Of a DNA stretch of 64,000 bases, positions 11,297 through 21,451 are shown in pieces. Position numbers and translations under genes: made by a program. The notes beneath the pieces are model-generated. The model had not been told where the DNA came from. It was given only the letters and a program-made list of their open reading frames with translations, and searched no databases. Source of the DNA: Rhynchonema sp. JSB1_4 (Eukaryota; Nematoda; Chromadorea; Monhysterida; Xyalidae); assembly GCA_030248065.1 (NCBI GenBank), contig JASAMV010003402.1:18434-82433 (forward strand), given 5' to 3'. Position 1 is the first letter of the stretch, and every line of letters starts with the position of its first letter.

Positions 11297-14200
11297 ATGC
11301 GCGTGCAAGCGCTGGTGAATTGCGCAATGATCTTGTTGCTGGGAATCATGGATCTTGTTGCAGGTTGGCACTGAGAACAACAGCCATATGTCCAACAAAG
11401 ATCTACGATGGCCCATGGGTGGTATTGGTCGCACAATGACTTTATAAGAATCGGTCAAATTGTTCGGCCAAATTCGAAGATCGGACCGAAGTCGCAATTT
11501 CACATTTCGATGCCCGGGTCGGGATGCGATCGCAGAACCGATCTCAGATCGAAGATCGGATCGAAAGAACATTTGGGACCGAACCCAGTAGTTCTGGACC
11601 CAAATGTCTGACCAACTATATGTCAAAACTTCAAGACCATTAATGAGACCCATATGAAGCTCAAAGAGACTTTTCAGGTACGCTTGCTCCAGAAACAAGT
11701 GCGGGATTCGAGGCGGACAGTCGTCATTGGGGCACAGACGCCACCAGCGACGTAATGAGATGGGCCAGGATGGTCGGCAACCACTGTGTGGCGCGGTTCT
11801 GCCAGATTCTCGGTCCGATCATTCAGGGCCGAGCGTGCTGCCGATGGATGTCGAACCGATGGAACTGCGGACAATGTGAACTCATGCTCATCAAGTGCAG
11901 GAATAACTTCTGTTTTTGGGATTAAGACGAATTTCGTGTTTTTATATCGTTATTCTGGTGATTGTGGTATCATTAGTTGTCACTTGTGTCCTGTGCGAAC
12001 TTGTGCAGAGACCCACTTTGATAAAAGATGAAGTTTGAATTGAGCTAAAAAATGACCAAAGATGGACATTAATTTACGGGACACGCACGTACACGTGCCG
12101 GACATTTCCACCTGTATTCGGAATGAATTCGTATTCGTTCCACTTCTGAATGTAAAGCTCGGAGGGCTCCATGCGAAAATTGATGGAAAATGGGTCCTCC
12201 GACCAAAAACAAAAAAATCCAATTGGAGCCCCGGGGTCTCTTGCGGTTACGAAACATCAGATGATCACCGGCCACTGGAACGGAAGATGATTTAACCAAA
12301 GACAATGACAGCCAATTCTCATGACCAGACAAGCAAGAATTAACGTTTGGAAACCGCACAGTGTGGCACAAGCCCGATGCACAATGCACGCGCCGTCCCA
12401 GCGTTGGCTGACCACAACCGGTTGGCTGTTCTGTCAGTTTGGTTGAAATGTACGATAATAGCATTTGTAATCTCAATCGAAATCAAGCCCAAATCAATGA
12501 ACTACCTAAGTAACCCCATATCTTTATGCTATTGATACTTACATACTAATACAACAGTAATATACCCCAAAGGCATAAATTCAGGGCCGACTCCTACCGG
12601 TGGCTTTGCATATGGCAAAACAACACAGACCGCTCCTGACGTAATTGTCGAAATTATAACGTCAATGTTGTTCGTTGTTAAGGTAACCAGCCGGTGGCTA
12701 TATCCCTGTAGTTCACGTCATTCATACGGCTTTCCCCATCAGGGTGACGTAATGTTCGCACTACGTTATTTTATGAACGATGAGCCCTTTCATATTGACC
12801 AAAGTCTGTGTGTCAGTGGTATAGCCGACCGCAGATTCAAGGTAAACATGATTTTTTGTTTCAAACAGTATTGCAGGTCGCTGTGTATAACTGCAGTGTG
12901 GAAACTTCAAAAAAGCGCCAATCACGAACAAACAGAATCTGAACTGCTGCACCCTGGAACAAGTTTACTCAAATTTTGGACGAATGCCATTGAATCACGC
13001 GTTCGTGTTATTGGCCTTGGTGACGCCCGCAGCTGGTTGGTGTGGTCTTTCCATATTATGTTGGTCCAAACATCCACTGAACGTGCGATCCAGTTGCTCC
13101 TAGCTAAGATCGAAATTGTGCGATTCACCTTGAAAATGCAAAGAAAGAGAAATCAGACGTCTCACGCCACGTAAGAAGCCGGCGCATTAACCAGTGTTTC
13201 AGGCTTCTGGTGACGTTGGCGGCGTGCATGTCACGTGTGATTTCGTTTTCTTTGCATTTTCAAGGGAAGTCGTGGAATTTCGACCTCAGCTAGGAGTTGG
13301 CTTACAACGTTGAAACGGTTTCCTTTGACTCGCATAAAAAGGAAATACCATTACATGCATGGCGGTGGTGCCGGTACTGAAGGGCTCTGAAATTTTGATC
13401 CACATACAGTGTATATACGTAATTGCTTGGGCAAGGGGATAAGGTCTTTGCTTTGGGATCATATTTCACCTCACATGGCTCTTAGCAAGCCTTTTGAAAA
13501 TCGGCTGTTCCCCCTCACAGGTTTGGCTGTAACATGAAAATGGTCTCTTTACAGCAAGGCTTTCCACAAGTTAAAACACGATTGAAACATCACTCAGGCA
13601 TCAACGCACTGTTGGCCGAACAATGCAACGCGTTGCCAGAACGGCATTTCATGGCTGAAGGTCGATGTTTTGTTGAAGGCGCAACACAAGAAACGGGCAA
13701 CGATGCCAAGTTCAAATGCATACATTTGCCCGAATTCAAAGGTCATTTGGCAATTCCCAACACGATGGACGTGGTGCACGCCATTGCGGCCAGCTACCCG
13801 CGACTGGTATTACATGTTAAGCCCTAACTATACTTCGTTCTCTGAGAGAACAGAGAACAAATTTTCACGCGCTGATTGGCTGTCGCGCGTCTGGCAACCA
13901 ATCACAAAGCGAGAATTTGTTCTCTGTTCTCTCAGAGAACGAAGTATAGTTAGGGCTTAAACGTGTTCATTTGAATTTTTTAGTGGTGCCGCTAAATCTA
14001 TTATAATCGCCAGACCGTCGTTAATTTCGATTATTGCGGCTTGTGATATGCGGCTTGCATATTTTGCCGCCAATGTCATGTTTCTCGCGCTCATTTGCGG
14101 CTGTGTCGTCGCGGCCGTGTCAAATATGCGCGCAACTTGTGCCACACGCAACAATGTGCTAAAATGCACGCGCAAACGCACGCGACGTGCATTACATAGG

Positions 14201-16889
14201 ACATTCTGCCAGAAATTGACCATTTAAGCTGACGACTGAACAATTATACGTAGTTCATAACGACAGTCTCGGCGTTATGCCAAACTTGGTCATTTTATTC
14301 GCGGGTCAAACTATATGTATGCGTTATTATTCCGCGGGAGCGGCTTGCGCTGCACACGCTCACAAACCACTCGTGCTCACACAAGTATACCTGCATGCTG
14401 CCTGCATCTGCTCTAGTGAACGGCGTAAACATCTATTCAAAACGCTGTGTTCAGAACGTTGTCTGGGGTGTGCTGCATACGGCCGGTGGTCGACCCGGCA
14501 CGTCTGACAGATCGCTTCGCTGGGCCATACATGGCAATACAGCCAGACAGGGATGGTCGTTGACGTACAACGGAGTCGATTATGCCATGCCCGATAGTGA
14601 TCAAGGTTGGTATACTTTTTCTTGTCGTGTCTTTTTTATATCGTTGCGACGTCGGAAACTTTTTCGCTTGAAGCCCCCCAGGGGGGCTGTAGTCGGTTGA
14701 TTGTACATTATGGTGGAAAGCGATGTTCCCTACATACCTCCGGCCAAAGATTCATTCAAAAGTACGGATTTGGTGCGGGGCTGAAAAAATGCGATTGTTT
14801 GCATGTTAGGTTTCTACGACCACTGGACCAATTCCATCACGCCAACTTCTGCAACGCCGAATAACGGTGGTCATTGTATGGGCTTCTGGCGTGGACTGGC
14901 TCCGGGTCATTACGGACTGCACAACAACTACTGCAGTAGTTCGTTTGGATATCTGTGTGAATATCGTTAGTTGGTCGGAACGATGTTTTTTCTCTGAAGA
15001 CAGCAGGATTTGGGCCGACTTCTGTTTCTTTCTGACCCCTGGTCCGGGCAGTGGTTAACAAAATGCATATGCGGAGCATAGGCACTTCCGGGGAGCGCAT
15101 GTACATTCCAAAATCCTTTGTGAACAAAAAATGGCTTTCTTCGACAGGGGCTCGAACCCAGGTCCTCCGCCTAACCGGGGCATTGCTCTACCAACTGAGC
15201 TATCGAAGTGCCTGCCCTTGGACGCAAAGTTTTTGGTCCTATACATACAGTACATGCGCAATTGTAATCGCCGTTTCTGTTGTGATGCACAGACCCACAA
15301 AGTCTGTGTGTGTGTGTACAGCCACAAACTGCACAACACACAATAAACGCTTTGCAAGCGAGGTGTATAAGCAATGGGTGAGTTTGCTTGTTGGCAGCAG
15401 ACGATGTTGAATAATAACGGGGAGCGCATGTACATTCCAAAATCCTTTGTGAAAAAAAATGTTAGGCGGAGGCGGAGGACCTGGGTTCGAGCCCCAGTCG
15501 AAGAAAGCCATTTTTTGTTCACAAAGGATTTTGGAATGTACATGCGCTCCCCGTTATTATTCAACATCGTCTGCTGCCAACAAGCAAACTCACCCATTGC
15601 ATAGGCACTTCTTTTGCAAGCTTCAACACAATAGGTGCTGCCTTATTTGAGCAATATTTCCTTTCCGGCGCAAATACCAGACATCTATAAAGCAGTACGG
15701 CGTTACATTTTCGTTCAAATGTGAAATGCAGCATCGTACTCTAAATTTGTCACCAACAGGTGGGGGCAACACGGATTTCAACGAAATTGTTGCCAAATCA
15801 AACCAACGTCTGGTCATGGCCATTGCCACGTTCAATGCATCGCGTGTGCACAATTGTATGGCGCTCTGTCACAATAATTGGGTGTGCGCCAGCATTGCGT
15901 GAGTATTTCACGACGTATAATTATGTGTTGAATCATTTATGTGGAAATTCTTACAAAATATATAGATGACCTTTGACAGAAGGCGATTTGCGGAAAATTT
16001 TTCGTGCTTCGAGTTCCGCAATCATTTTGAAAATTTCTAAACACCCAAATACCAGTGCATAAAAATATAAAGGCAAACTACACCAACATGAGCTCGATTT
16101 CGCAGCTGGCAGAATAGTGAAACATTCATACGTGGCTGCCGATTTGGGAAATGTTACACGTTGAAGGATACAAAGTGGAACATGATGATTTTCTCTTTCT
16201 ATTCGTTTTGAATACACACCACTTTCGAAATCGGGCTCGTGTTGGCGTAGTTTGCCTTTATTTTGTGTAATGTGTAGGTACTGTAGGTGTTGTGGAACGC
16301 GAAATGCGAATTGCGGAAATATTTCCGTGTTCCGCAATTATCAAAACAGCTGGAATAGTGCGGTCAGGCAGAAGCGGTTGCTGTTTGCGGATCAGAAAAA
16401 TAAATGATGTCCAAACGATCGCATACGGCGTATGTGAAGCCGCACTGGCGGTTCCGGTTGCGGTTCACTTTCGAAACATTTCGTTGGCTGTAGCACATGA
16501 ACCAATCAGCGCCGGGCTAGTGCACACGCGCGACGTTGGCTCGACGCTGATTGGTTACAATGTGCAGCTACCAGCCAACGAAATGTCTGATAGTAAACCG
16601 CACACCACCGCAAATGCGGACAGGCAGAGACATTATTTATTGTTATTGGACATTATTTATTTTTCTGAGCCGCAAACCAATCATAACCGCATCTGCCTGA
16701 CCGCACCCTAAGAATGATAATGCCATTTTGTTGTTAGAGTCTGTGAAAGGATCAATATGAAGCAAGAATAATTATCGCAGCTACAACGAAGCCACGAAAG
16801 AGTGTCGTCTTCAAATCACAAACGACAAGGATACAGCAACTTTGTATGAAACGTCGGTCGGATACAAATGGTTCAGCGTGGTGGGCTGA
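11297..16889 (+). CDS. Secreted C-type lectin fused to a PAN/apple domain
   Basis: Exons: 11297-11363, 12585-12682, 12743-12841, 13555-13806, 14455-14605, 14810-14965, 15760-15898, 16781-16889 (TGA). The total is 357 codons with all phases consistent. Exon 1 is a hydrophobic signal peptide. After about 90 residues of unknown type, exons 4-6 form a C-type lectin domain: an early Cys block (CNALPERHFMAEGRCF), a central W-rich part, and the classic end CMGFWRGLAPGHYGL followed by two late cysteines. I see no QPD or EPN sugar-binding triplet, so calcium-dependent sugar binding is doubtful. Exons 7-8 encode a PAN/apple-like unit (NCMALCHNNWVCASIAYN, then ECRLQ). The exon 6 donor at 14966 lies inside CGT-TAG: unspliced, the lectin ends at 14970; spliced, the codon is rebuilt and the PAN domain is added. 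The promoter probably abuts the family C MITE at 11039-11264. Confidence 0.8.
13097..13306. repeat. Palindromic repeat in intron 3 of the lectin gene
   Basis: Arms near 13100-13155 (CCTAGCTAAGATCGAAATTG and CTTGAAAATGCAAAGAAAG) recur in reverse complement near 13240-13300. Likely a MITE; no other copy noticed in the window. Confidence 0.55.
13821..13956. mobile_element. TTAA-flanked palindrome (piggyBac-like MITE)
   Basis: Near-perfect arms GCCCTAACTATACTTCGTTC and its complement, flanked on both sides by TTAA (13817-13820 and 13957-13960). TTAA duplication is the mark of piggyBac-type transposition. The loop contains GCGCTGATTGGCT, also found in the palindrome at 58905-59058. Confidence 0.75.
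15096..15245. repeat. tRNA-like repeat family, copy 2 (reverse orientation)
   Basis: Reverse complement of the copy at 3521-3777, including the full tRNA-like unit (15138-15209, minus strand). It lies in intron 6 of the lectin gene. Confidence 0.6.
15138..15209 (-). tRNA. tRNA-like sequence, copy 2
   Basis: Same 72-nt cloverleaf as at 3631-3702, with one change in the T-stem (CGACAGGGG in place of CGACTGGGG on the plus strand), which weakens the stem. Probably a repeat-borne pseudo-tRNA. Confidence 0.4.
15373..15600. repeat. Palindromic copy of the tRNA-like repeat with only the tRNA 3' half
   Basis: Long inverted arms (GCAATGGGTGAGTTTGCTTG on the left, its complement on the right; next GGAGCGCATGTACATTCC). 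The centre contains GGCGGAGGACCTGGGTTCG and the rest of the T arm and 3' acceptor strand, but no D arm. The element seems to be a head-to-head fusion of two copies. Confidence 0.65.
16070..16258. mobile_element. MITE family A, copy 2
   Basis: TA-flanked, AAGGCAAACTACACC left end and TTTGCCTT right end; intron 7 of the lectin gene. Confidence 0.75.
16359..16706. repeat. Inverted repeat with GTGCGGTCAGGCAGA ends
   Basis: Outer arms GTGCGGTCAGGCAGA and its complement, with an inner palindrome around 16460-16590 (TTTCGTTGGCTGTAGC / GCTACCAGCCAACGAAA) that includes CCAATCAGCGC. Lies in intron 7 of the lectin gene. Confidence 0.6.
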
Positions 16890-17131
16890 ACATTGTCAAA
16901 TTCAATCGTGGAGCAACTCGTTCCTTGAAGATGGTTGACTTCATCTGCTCTTTTGTAGGCATCCACGTGCACTTACTCTTGTGGTGATGAGCCACTCAAG
17001 GGGATCCCTTTATTGAGCTCTCCTTGATGATCTTGATTATATGTGCGCAAAACATATAAAATTGCGTTGTAGTTGCTCTGGCTACCAAAGCAGGCCCGCC
17101 ATAATCATCGTAACTGTTGCACGGATCTCAC

Positions 17132-17932
17132 ATCATGCGACCATTTAAATATTCATTGTCACTATGCATTGTTGGTTGTTGTCGTATTTTTTTATGTATA
17201 GCACTGGCGACCCATTTTATAAATGTTTTTGCAGTTAAAAACAGTTTGGCACATGACAGCCGTGATAGTTCTCAACTTGGTGACAAACAGACACTAAACT
17301 CAGACTTGACAAAATTGACAGCTTTGCACAAAGCTGCTGAAAACCAATCAACTTCGTTCATTTTGAAAGAAATGTAAAGGCAGTCTACGGGAGGTTGTCA
17401 CTCAGCCCCCGAATACCGTAACCCACCGCAAGCGAGATCGTTGCGAGAACCTTGCTGATCGCTGCTTATCGACACGTGTATTAGCGGCAGCAAGCTGGAA
17501 ATTGTCATCATGCGCGTCGATCACCAAAACTTGGAAATGTTGGTTGGTGTTGGCGCTAACACGCAAAACATAGATAAAAACCAAAATGGTCTCGACACGA
17601 TCCTTGCAGATCAAAATTACGGTGGGTTACGGTATTCGGGGGCTGAGTGACAACCTCCCGTAGGCTGCCTTTACACAGTTTACCACTTGGCGGTCATATT
17701 CTGTGTCCATATTCTGATCACGACGGAAAATCAACGAATTCCTAAAGCGCCGAACTTTGCAGTATCAGTCATCAATCAGCCCAAGAATGCCACTGCTTGC
17801 ATCAAGGCGTTGTTTACTGATGGTGGTCTTAGTCAGATAATGTACCTATTTTATAGCCAAAATCCCAAATCTCTTATTCCCTTTCAAGCTAGCCGAGTTG
17901 CTACAAATCTTTGTAAAGGTCAGGGAACCTAG
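17132..17932 (+). pseudogene. Small secreted ORF interrupted by a family B MITE
   Basis: The 5' part (ATG 17132 to TAA 17375-17377, 81 codons) begins with a hydrophobic signal-like segment (RIFLCIALATHFINVFAV). The 3' part runs to TAG 17930-17932. The MITE at 17377-17671 sits between them with a TA duplication. Removing the MITE plus one TA joins ATG to TACACAGTTTACCAC in the same frame as the downstream part. The inserted length is 1 modulo 3, as the two frames require. So one ORF of about 167 codons existed before insertion. The protein family is not recognised. Whether the element is spliced out as an intron is unknown: the border has GTAAAG and ACACAG, but that pair does not keep the frame. 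Confidence 0.5.
17377..17671. mobile_element. MITE family B, copy 2
   Basis: Almost identical to 8353-8647, flanked by TA at 17375-17376 and 17672-17673. High similarity and an intact palindrome suggest a recent insertion. Confidence 0.8.
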
Positions 17933-18141
17933 CGGATTCACAGAAAATTCCGGCCAACGATTACGGACTAGGATATAGTTTTGAGACCAATATAGTTTTG
18001 ATTTAGGCCAAGACATGGATATCTGTTAATGCTCGTCGCGAACCAGGCAGCGAACCGGTTCTCGGACTGAAATTTTCAGTCCGAGCACATATCTAATCTA
18101 CATGTAAATAATTTAGAAATGTCAAAAATTCGATTGTTTCA

Positions 18142-18333
18142 GGGTAAGCTCTCTGTGATGGCCCAAATGGACTTGGCCCGGATCACCGTGAAATGCGACT
18201 GCCAACCAAAACGTCGTCGTCAAACAACGTTGCGACTCTTATCGCCTCACGCTCTTAACACTTTTACGATGGTACAAACAAAATCTGATCGACACACACA
18301 ATTTCAAAACCCCCAGATGTCGAAAAATTCATA
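18142..18333 (+). CDS. Possible terminal exon, unrecognised
   Basis: A TTTCAG acceptor at 18136-18141 precedes a 63-codon open stretch with basic residues (PKRRRQTT) ending TAG at 18331-18333. It could follow the ORF at 17132-17932, but the donor at 17924 gives phase 1 while this exon needs phase 0. Weak support. Confidence 0.2.
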
Positions 18334-18582
18334 GCTCACGTTTGTAAATCAAGCACGTTGGTCAGGCGGTAACAAGCGGTAACAAAAACCCACAGATGGC
18401 ACGAACATGAGTGTGGAACATAAATTCTTACAAATAAAACGTTCTCATAAAATAAACATAAACATAAAGTGGCAGACAATATCTTCTGCAGAATGCGCAG
18501 TGTGAAGTGTCGGCAATACGAATATTTCTCGGTAGTACCATATTTAGTTTAATTTGTTTTTTTGAAATTTCGTGCTAACCAA

Positions 18583-19574
18583 TCAGACACGAGTTGGTGA
18601 GCTGGCGCGTTCAAACTTCGGATGCCACGTCGGTTTAACTGTGACCCGTTCACTGATTGGACGGAGCACAGCAGTTAGATGGGTGCGCGGTCTTTGCGAT
18701 GGACGCGTGAATTGCAAGTTGTACTTTTTGAAGTACTTGGAAATGTCCTTCAGCCCCTTTTCTTCCTTTTCCTTCATAATGTCGAAATTCTTGATCTTGT
18801 CTTTCCACTCTTTCTGCACGAACCGGTCCTCGAGATCGTCTTTTGGCGCTAAATTATGTCGGATGCATACAGCACACTCACACGCACGCTTTACACACTC
18901 TTCTGAGGTATCAATACGTATGTATAGATCAGGGTACCGCGCATGGTCCGATAGCTCACGTAGGAAAGGATTTTTTGGTGGTCGCGTCAGCAGTATCAGG
19001 GTTGGCTTAAAAAAAAGTAAAATGATTTAGGAAAATTTTTTTAAAAAGAGTTCGCCGCTTTCTCGGTTTTTAAAAGTTAGAAAAGTAAGCTCACTTTTTT
19101 TAATATTTCACAACCTTTTTATATAAATTTTTTTTGATCCAGCCCTGAGCCGTATAGTAAACAGCCTCAGCAAAAGCGAATTTTGGCTTCAAAAATTTCA
19201 AAAACCGTCAGAAAGTTAATATCATCGCAAGCAAAGTCGATATCTCCAACGTTGACAGATTCGTTTCGAGAAACAAGCCCATTTCACCAACTATTGCCAT
19301 ACGCTGATGCCCATGGCGTGCCAACACTGGCTTTCGAGAAATCGCGCGTCACCGCGCGTATCGTCTTGTCATGCTGTCGTTGCAGTTTCTCCGCTTTCAA
19401 CTGTCTGGCCAGTTGTTCGCTGTCAATCAATTTCGATTCGATGTACTCGCGACGTATTTTCGGTGGCTGTCGGCGTCGTTGTTGTTGTTGTTGTTTTGGC
19501 GGTGCCCCGGTGCTCAGTGCCACAAACAGCAACACACAGGACACGGCGATGATTGGCTGATGCTTGGTCATCAT
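18583..19574 (-). CDS. Small secreted basic/coiled protein, two or more exons
   Basis: On the minus strand an ATG at 19574 starts a clean signal peptide (IIAVSCVLLFVALSTGAP), then Gln- and Arg-rich sequence. A second open stretch runs from about 19005 to the TGA at 18583-18585. It holds four cysteines in a cluster (EECVKRACECAVC) and a Lys/Glu-rich, likely helical stretch (KEWKDKIKNFDIMKEKEEK). The joining splice is uncertain. The GTGAAA donor at 19287 is phase 2, a GTGACG donor at 19352 is phase 0 and fits the acceptor TTTAAG before 19005, and a homopolymer error in the AAAAAA run near 18975 could also explain the mismatch. Family unknown. Confidence 0.5.
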
Positions 19575-19589
19575 GGTGATATGGATGGT

Positions 19590-19870
19590 ATTGGTCGCAC
19601 AAAGATCATATAAGAATTCATCAAATCAATCCGCCTGACTTTCAGGTTTGGTCATTCTTAACCACTGTTCTACTTGTGATTCTCACAAAACATTTTCATC
19701 TGAAAATAATCTAGCAGAGCACCCACGTTGCTGCGGGTCTGAAACATTTTACTGACTGCATTCTTTGTGTGTGATCGCGCAACGCAACGTCATTACCCCT
19801 TCACTTCCCTGCATCACGATTCAGGAAAAAAATTGACCAATTCTTATAAAGTCATTGTGCGACCAATATA
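19590..19870. mobile_element. MITE family E, copy 1
   Basis: Ends ATTGGTCGCACAAAGAT and TCATTGTGCGACCAAT. The same terminus occurs at 25857-26127 (complete copy) and at 11424-11460 (one end only, intron 1 of the lectin gene). Confidence 0.65.
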
Positions 19871-21451
19871 CGCAAGTATTTTTTGTTTGTGTTTGCCGAA
19901 AATTTGCTCAAGCAAGTAGTCCGAACACCAATTAGATCACCAAACCTTTTTCGTCCGCCGATTTTGGCGGTTTTCCTTCTGCATCACGTGTTTGTCATTA
20001 CTCAGCTTTGTGTGCTTGAACGTGTGACCCAAAACGCTATTTTCACTCGCTAAAACTTAAGAACGAAAATGTATGCAACGCGCATGCATGAAAAAGTTTG
20101 TTCCCTCAGAAACGTCAATCACGCTACGGTATATAAAACGTGCAACAGCTGGATATTTAGGATTTACTGCTGCACACTTGATTTCGACCGGCGTAAATGT
20201 TGTTCATTTTACGACTGGCAACAACCATTTGAGCTGGTCGAAATTGGCGGCATCACTGTTTCAATTCGTAATATCCTCCACGCAAAAGTCACCTGACAAT
20301 GCAAAACCGGACACTGCCTTACCGATCCTCAACTTTGATATTTCGCCCGAGACGTTCAACCTTGGCTCACTGACCACGCCGTTGACTGGTGCTGCTGCCC
20401 GAAACCGTGTGAAACATCTTGTCTGTGCTTTGTGGCTGTCTTCGTGTCTGCGACTGACGTGGCCAGACGGACGAGTGATTTTCAGCCGAGTTTCATAAAA
20501 TTAAGTAGCGATTTTCAATAGTGTTGTTCACAAGTCCGCGAGAATCGTCAGTATGTTTGTTCACCGAGTAATGTTTCTGGTTAATTTTACTGGTATATTG
20601 AGCATTTGCGTTCATTTGTACGACGTTTATTCCTGGTCTGTGTTTAGGCTTTTGCGAGAGCGTCAAAATAAAAAGTTGAAGTTGAAGTTTTACACGCATG
20701 TGGCGCTCAGCCGCATGGTCGTTTATCTGTAGCAAACGTTTGTCTGCATGTTTTGGCAAGAACAGTGGCCGCGCTCTGGCAGATTAAAATTAACCAAACA
20801 TCGTGCGCTTCGCGCGCATTACGGCGACCGTGATTACAAAAAAAGACAAGATTTTGGCGCGCTCCACGCTCTTGGGCGTGCATTATACAGTTTTTGGCTA
20901 AAACAAGTGACGCATTGAACAAGCACGAGATGAAAGGAGTTTTCAAAAATTTTAGCACCAGGTGAATGCAGTTTTTCACTCATGGCGCCCCCGCCTCAAC
21001 ATCAGGCCTGGCTGCGCCCCTGCGGACGGTGAACGGGTCAAAAAATGATAAAGTCCGAGCCTAAAAATTGTACTAAATCGTCTGTCTGAAAACTGGTTTG
21101 TGTCAGTTCGTTTGAATAGCTTTCAAAACCAGCAGGCAGGATGCGCGAAGCGCAAAATTTGTGATAATTGTTCTCCGAAACTGTCGGTTTGACTTGAGTT
21201 TTAGGCCTGCGGAGTTTTCGATCCTTACGTTTTGAAGCAAACTTGGGCTGAATAAAATATTCATTCCGAAAAATAGTACGTTCTTTATGTTGCATATCCG
21301 TAAAGTGCGCTTGTATGGTCACCGCGCTCATATAAGTTATATTCATATATGTAACAGATATATCACAACTTTATTCGCGAAGTTTTGCAGCCTTTCTTTC
21401 GCAAAATTGAGCTGAACTGTTGCAGAATCCACGAATCGTCTTCCTGTGACG
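19871..21451. other. Intergenic region upstream of the CARD gene
   Basis: No supported exon. It includes the hairpin repeat L near 20180-20250 (TTTCGACCGGCGTAAATGTT / GAGCTGGTCGAAATTGGCGG). The promoter of the CARD gene should lie at its right end; no TATA box is obvious. Confidence 0.4.

Noticed and set aside
12665..13174. 169-codon ORF as one exon
   Set aside because: Only its parts 12585-12682 and 12743-12841 fit the lectin gene; the rest passes through GTAAAC and into a palindromic repeat.
15055..15604. ORFs of up to 180 codons with repeated GARTQVLRLTG
   Set aside because: They are translations of the tRNA-like inverted repeats on both strands.
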